NCBI RefSeq assembly: GCF_027595985.1 | Contig: NC_073306.1 | Coordinates: 80,948,599-81,012,598 of the forward strand | Direction: 5' to 3' | Origin: Sorex araneus | Taxonomy: Eukaryota > Chordata > Mammalia > Eulipotyphla > Soricidae | DNA length: 64,000 bases | Translations under genes and position numbers: made by a program | The notes under the pieces: generated by a model | Told to the model about the DNA's origin: nothing | The model's database searches: none | What the model saw: the letters and a program-made list of their open reading frames with translations, nothing else | Part shown: in pieces, positions 62,061-64,000 of the stretch | Numbering within the stretch: position 1 is the stretch's first letter | Layout: every line of letters starts with the position of its first letter

Positions 62061-62305
62061 GGGCTGGAGCGATATCCCAGTGGGTAGGGCATTTGCCTTG
62101 CATGCAGCTGACCCGGGTTCGATTCCTCCATCCCTCTCGGAGATCCCAGCTAGCTACTGAGAGTATCCCGCCCACATGGCAGAGCCTGGGCAAGCTACCC
62201 ATGGCGAATTCGATATGCCAAAAACAATAACAACAAGTCTCACACTGGAGATGTTACTGGTGCCCACTTAAAGCAAAATCGATGAACAAAAGCCGTGCTA
62301 CAGTG
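62061..62305 (+). mobile_element. Type B SINE inside L1
   Basis: GGGCTGGAGCGATATCCCAG head, CCGGGTTCGATTCCTCC, GGCGAATTCGATATGCC, and tail CCGTGCTACAGTGCAG. Imperfect flanks GTAATATTCAT / GTATTTCAT. Confidence 0.92.
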
Positions 62306-62421
62306 CAGTATTTCATTGTGCAGATAGAAATACCACAGTTTCTTTATCCAGTCATACAGTTACTTACCTGGATAATTTCCAGATTTTGTCTACTGAAACA
62401 TAGTGACTTCAGGAAGCATGG

Positions 62422-62448
62422 GTGTGTGTGTGTGTGTGTGTGTGTGTG
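62422..62448. repeat. (TG)n microsatellite
   Basis: About 27 bp of TG. Confidence 0.95.
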
Positions 62449-62612
62449 AACTAATGGTTTGTTGTTGATAGATCATATGGTAGTTCTCTTTTCAATATTT
62501 TGAGAAATCTCCACTGTTTGCCCTAGGCCATTGTTCCCACCACCTGTTTATGAGGATTCCTTTTTTTTTTTTCCCACACCCTCACCAGTACTTGTTTCTG
62601 GTCTTACTGATA

Positions 62613-62660
62613 TATTCCTACTTACAAGTAGTGTGTCATTCCTACTTACAAGTAGTGTGA
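62613..62660. repeat. Short tandem duplication within L1
   Basis: ATTCCTACTTACAAGTAGTG occurs twice, about 24 bp apart. Confidence 0.85.
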
Positions 62661-62837
62661 GCTGATATCTCACTTGTTTTGGTTTGCATTTTCCTGATAA
62701 TAAGTGATAATAAGCACTTTTTCAAGTCTGTTGACCATCTGTATGAGGAAGTATCTGTTCAACTTTTCTGTTATTGATAGGATTTTTTTTCATTGTAAAG
62801 TTTTGTGTTTCTCATTTGGTAAGATAACCTTTTTAAT

Positions 62838-62918
62838 TTTTTTGCTTGTTTTCTTGTGATGCTGAGGATCAGACCATGCAAGGCAAGTAAGCTCCCCCTG
62901 AGTTATAGCCCCAGCCCA
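62838..62918 (-). mobile_element. SINE fragment within L1
   Basis: GATCAGACCATGCAAGGCAAG and end ATAGCCCCAGCCC. Confidence 0.5.
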
Positions 62919-63383
62919 TTAGGCATCTTTATATTTAATGATTGTTTATTTTATGCCATGTAGAGCTTTGTAGCTTGATACAATCCTGATTGTTTATTTT
63001 AGCTTTGGGTTTCTTTACCAATGGAGTCAAATGCCTGAAGAAACACTGAGACTAGTATCATGGAGTTTGATATTAAAAACTGTTTTCTTCAACTTATTTT
63101 ATGGTTTGGGGTCTAACACCTGTCTTTCATCATTTTTTTCAATTAACTTGTGTGCAGATATGAAATAGTGATTATTTCATTCTTTTGCTTTTGGCTATCC
63201 AGTTTTTCCAGTACCAGTTATTGATGAGATTTTCCTTTCTACATTTTATGCTTTGACTCTGTCATAAATTATTCACATATTTAAGGATTTATTCTGAGAT
63301 ATCAGTTCTATCCTGTTCACAAATTGATATGTTTTCTACATTTATTCCAGTTCCATACTGCTTTACTGATTGTAGTTTTTTAT

Positions 63384-63475
63384 ATTCAATATGCCAAAAA
63401 CAGTAACAACAAGTCTCACAATGGAGACATTACTGGTGCCCGCTTGAGCAAATCGATGAGCAACGGGATAACTAT
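63384..63475 (+). mobile_element. Type B SINE 3' fragment within L1
   Basis: ATTCAATATGCCAAAAACAG to AATCGATGAGCAACGGGATA; about 90 bp, head absent. Confidence 0.88.
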
Positions 63476-63662
63476 GATACTTTAAAACCAGGAAGTGTGA
63501 TTCCTTCCATTCTTGTTCATTTGTCTTAGGAGTGCTTTGGCTGTTCAGGATCTTCCATGATTCCATATAGATTTCAGTAATTCTATTTCCTTGAAGATTG
63601 CCATTAAAATTTTGATAAGGAATACTTTGACTTTGTATCATGCAGGACTGGGGAACTAAGTG

Positions 63663-63878
63663 GGCACAGAAAATTTTTTTTTTTTTTTTTTTTTTTGCTT
63701 TTTGGGTCACACCTGGTGATGCACAGGGGTTACTCCTGGCTCTGCACTCAGGAATTACCACTGGCCGTGCTCAGGGGACCATATGGAATGCTGGGATTTG
63801 AACCCAGGTCGGCCGCATGCAAGGCAAATGCCCTACCTGCTGTGCTATCTCTCTAGCCCCCTAGGCACAGAAAATTTT
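63663..63878 (-). mobile_element. Type A SINE with perfect 15-bp TSD
   Basis: GGCACAGAAAATTTT at 63663-63677 and 63864-63878; long T run, then TTTTTGGGTCACACCTGG through to CTCTCTAGCCCC. Confidence 0.96.
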
Positions 63879-64000
63879 AAAACTGCAGTATGAGGATATT
63901 TTAACCACAGAAGGTTTTTGTTGAAAATGGGAGGTCAGAAATTAAGATTTGGGCATAAAGTAATTTGAGGTGCCTTTTGGACATCCGGGGGAAGAAAAAT

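Larger units (their letters stand above)
61690..63670 (-). mobile_element. Old L1 (3'UTR and ORF2 part), SINE-interrupted
   Basis: Antisense L1-like order over about 2 kb: 3'UTR-like text (61700-62060, 62306-62420), TTGGTTTGCATTTTCCTGATA near 62680, GTTGACCATCTGTATGAGG, then ORF2-like TTGGCTATCCAGTTTTTCC near 63200 and CTTGAAGATTGCCATTAAAA near 63600. Broken by SINEs and many stops. Confidence 0.65.
39333..64000 (+). other. RPAP2: RPAP2 intron 11, incomplete
   Basis: It starts with the donor at 39333 and runs to the window end. It contains only SINEs, L1 pieces, simple repeats and unassigned sequence. I looked for codons of the missing RPAP2 C-terminus and saw none. Human RPAP2 also spans about 100 kb. 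Confidence 0.75.

Noticed and set aside
39333..64000. Last RPAP2 exon(s)
   Set aside because: I looked for the conserved C-terminal codons after LSL and found no match; the exon is probably beyond 64000.

Overview
The window is vertebrate nuclear DNA, very probably from a shrew (Soricidae, Sorex-like). It has split exons with GT/AG junctions, a CpG-island promoter, old mammalian repeats (MIR, MER5A, L1), and a very high density of a tRNA-headed SINE that I recognise as the shrew SOR-type SINE. The species call is inference from repeat content and was not checked against a database. Coding content is small: most apparent ORFs are SINE, L1 or microsatellite translations.

Genes. A divergent promoter lies at about 1.2-1.4 kb. 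To its left, on the minus strand, is the start of GLMN (glomulin): a noncoding first exon ending at 1202 and the first coding exon at 311-273. To its right, on the plus strand, is RPAP2 (RNA polymerase II associated protein 2, the Rtr1-type CTD phosphatase). Eleven RPAP2 coding exons read in phase from the ATG at 1382 to 39332, giving 559 complete codons. Every junction has GT/AG and the frame is open throughout. The last roughly 50 residues were not found between 39333 and 64000, so intron 11 runs off the window.

Repeats. Two SINE classes share the same tRNA-like head (A box and B box). Type A (about 170 bp) has an A-rich tail. Type B (about 245 bp) has a different body and ends in short (A)CAGTG repeats without poly(A). 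Both have clear target-site duplications (TSDs). A 551-bp element at 5593-6143, flanked by a 10-bp direct repeat, lacks the tRNA head but is collinear with the type B body and carries about 280 further bases of unknown origin; an intermediate long-body form lies at 8111-8345. L1 is present as old ORF1/ORF2/3'UTR fragments and as young 3' ends with TSDs. One of these sits 8 bp inside RPAP2 intron 2, and its TSD duplicates the exon 2 splice donor. Another L1 (about 40850-41815) has the inverted-5' structure of twin priming. A probable solo ERV LTR lies antisense in intron 6.

Layout: 1-1202 GLMN 5' end and CpG island; 1382-12086 RPAP2 exons 1-6 with repeat-rich introns; 12087-23587 the long intron 6 (LTR, L1, hairpin, Z-DNA-like repeat); 23588-39332 exons 7-11; 39333-64000 intron 11, only repeats and unassigned sequence. 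I found no prokaryotic features, no CRISPR array and no new protein-coding system. The best candidate for something undescribed is the 551-bp element and its relation to type B SINEs.
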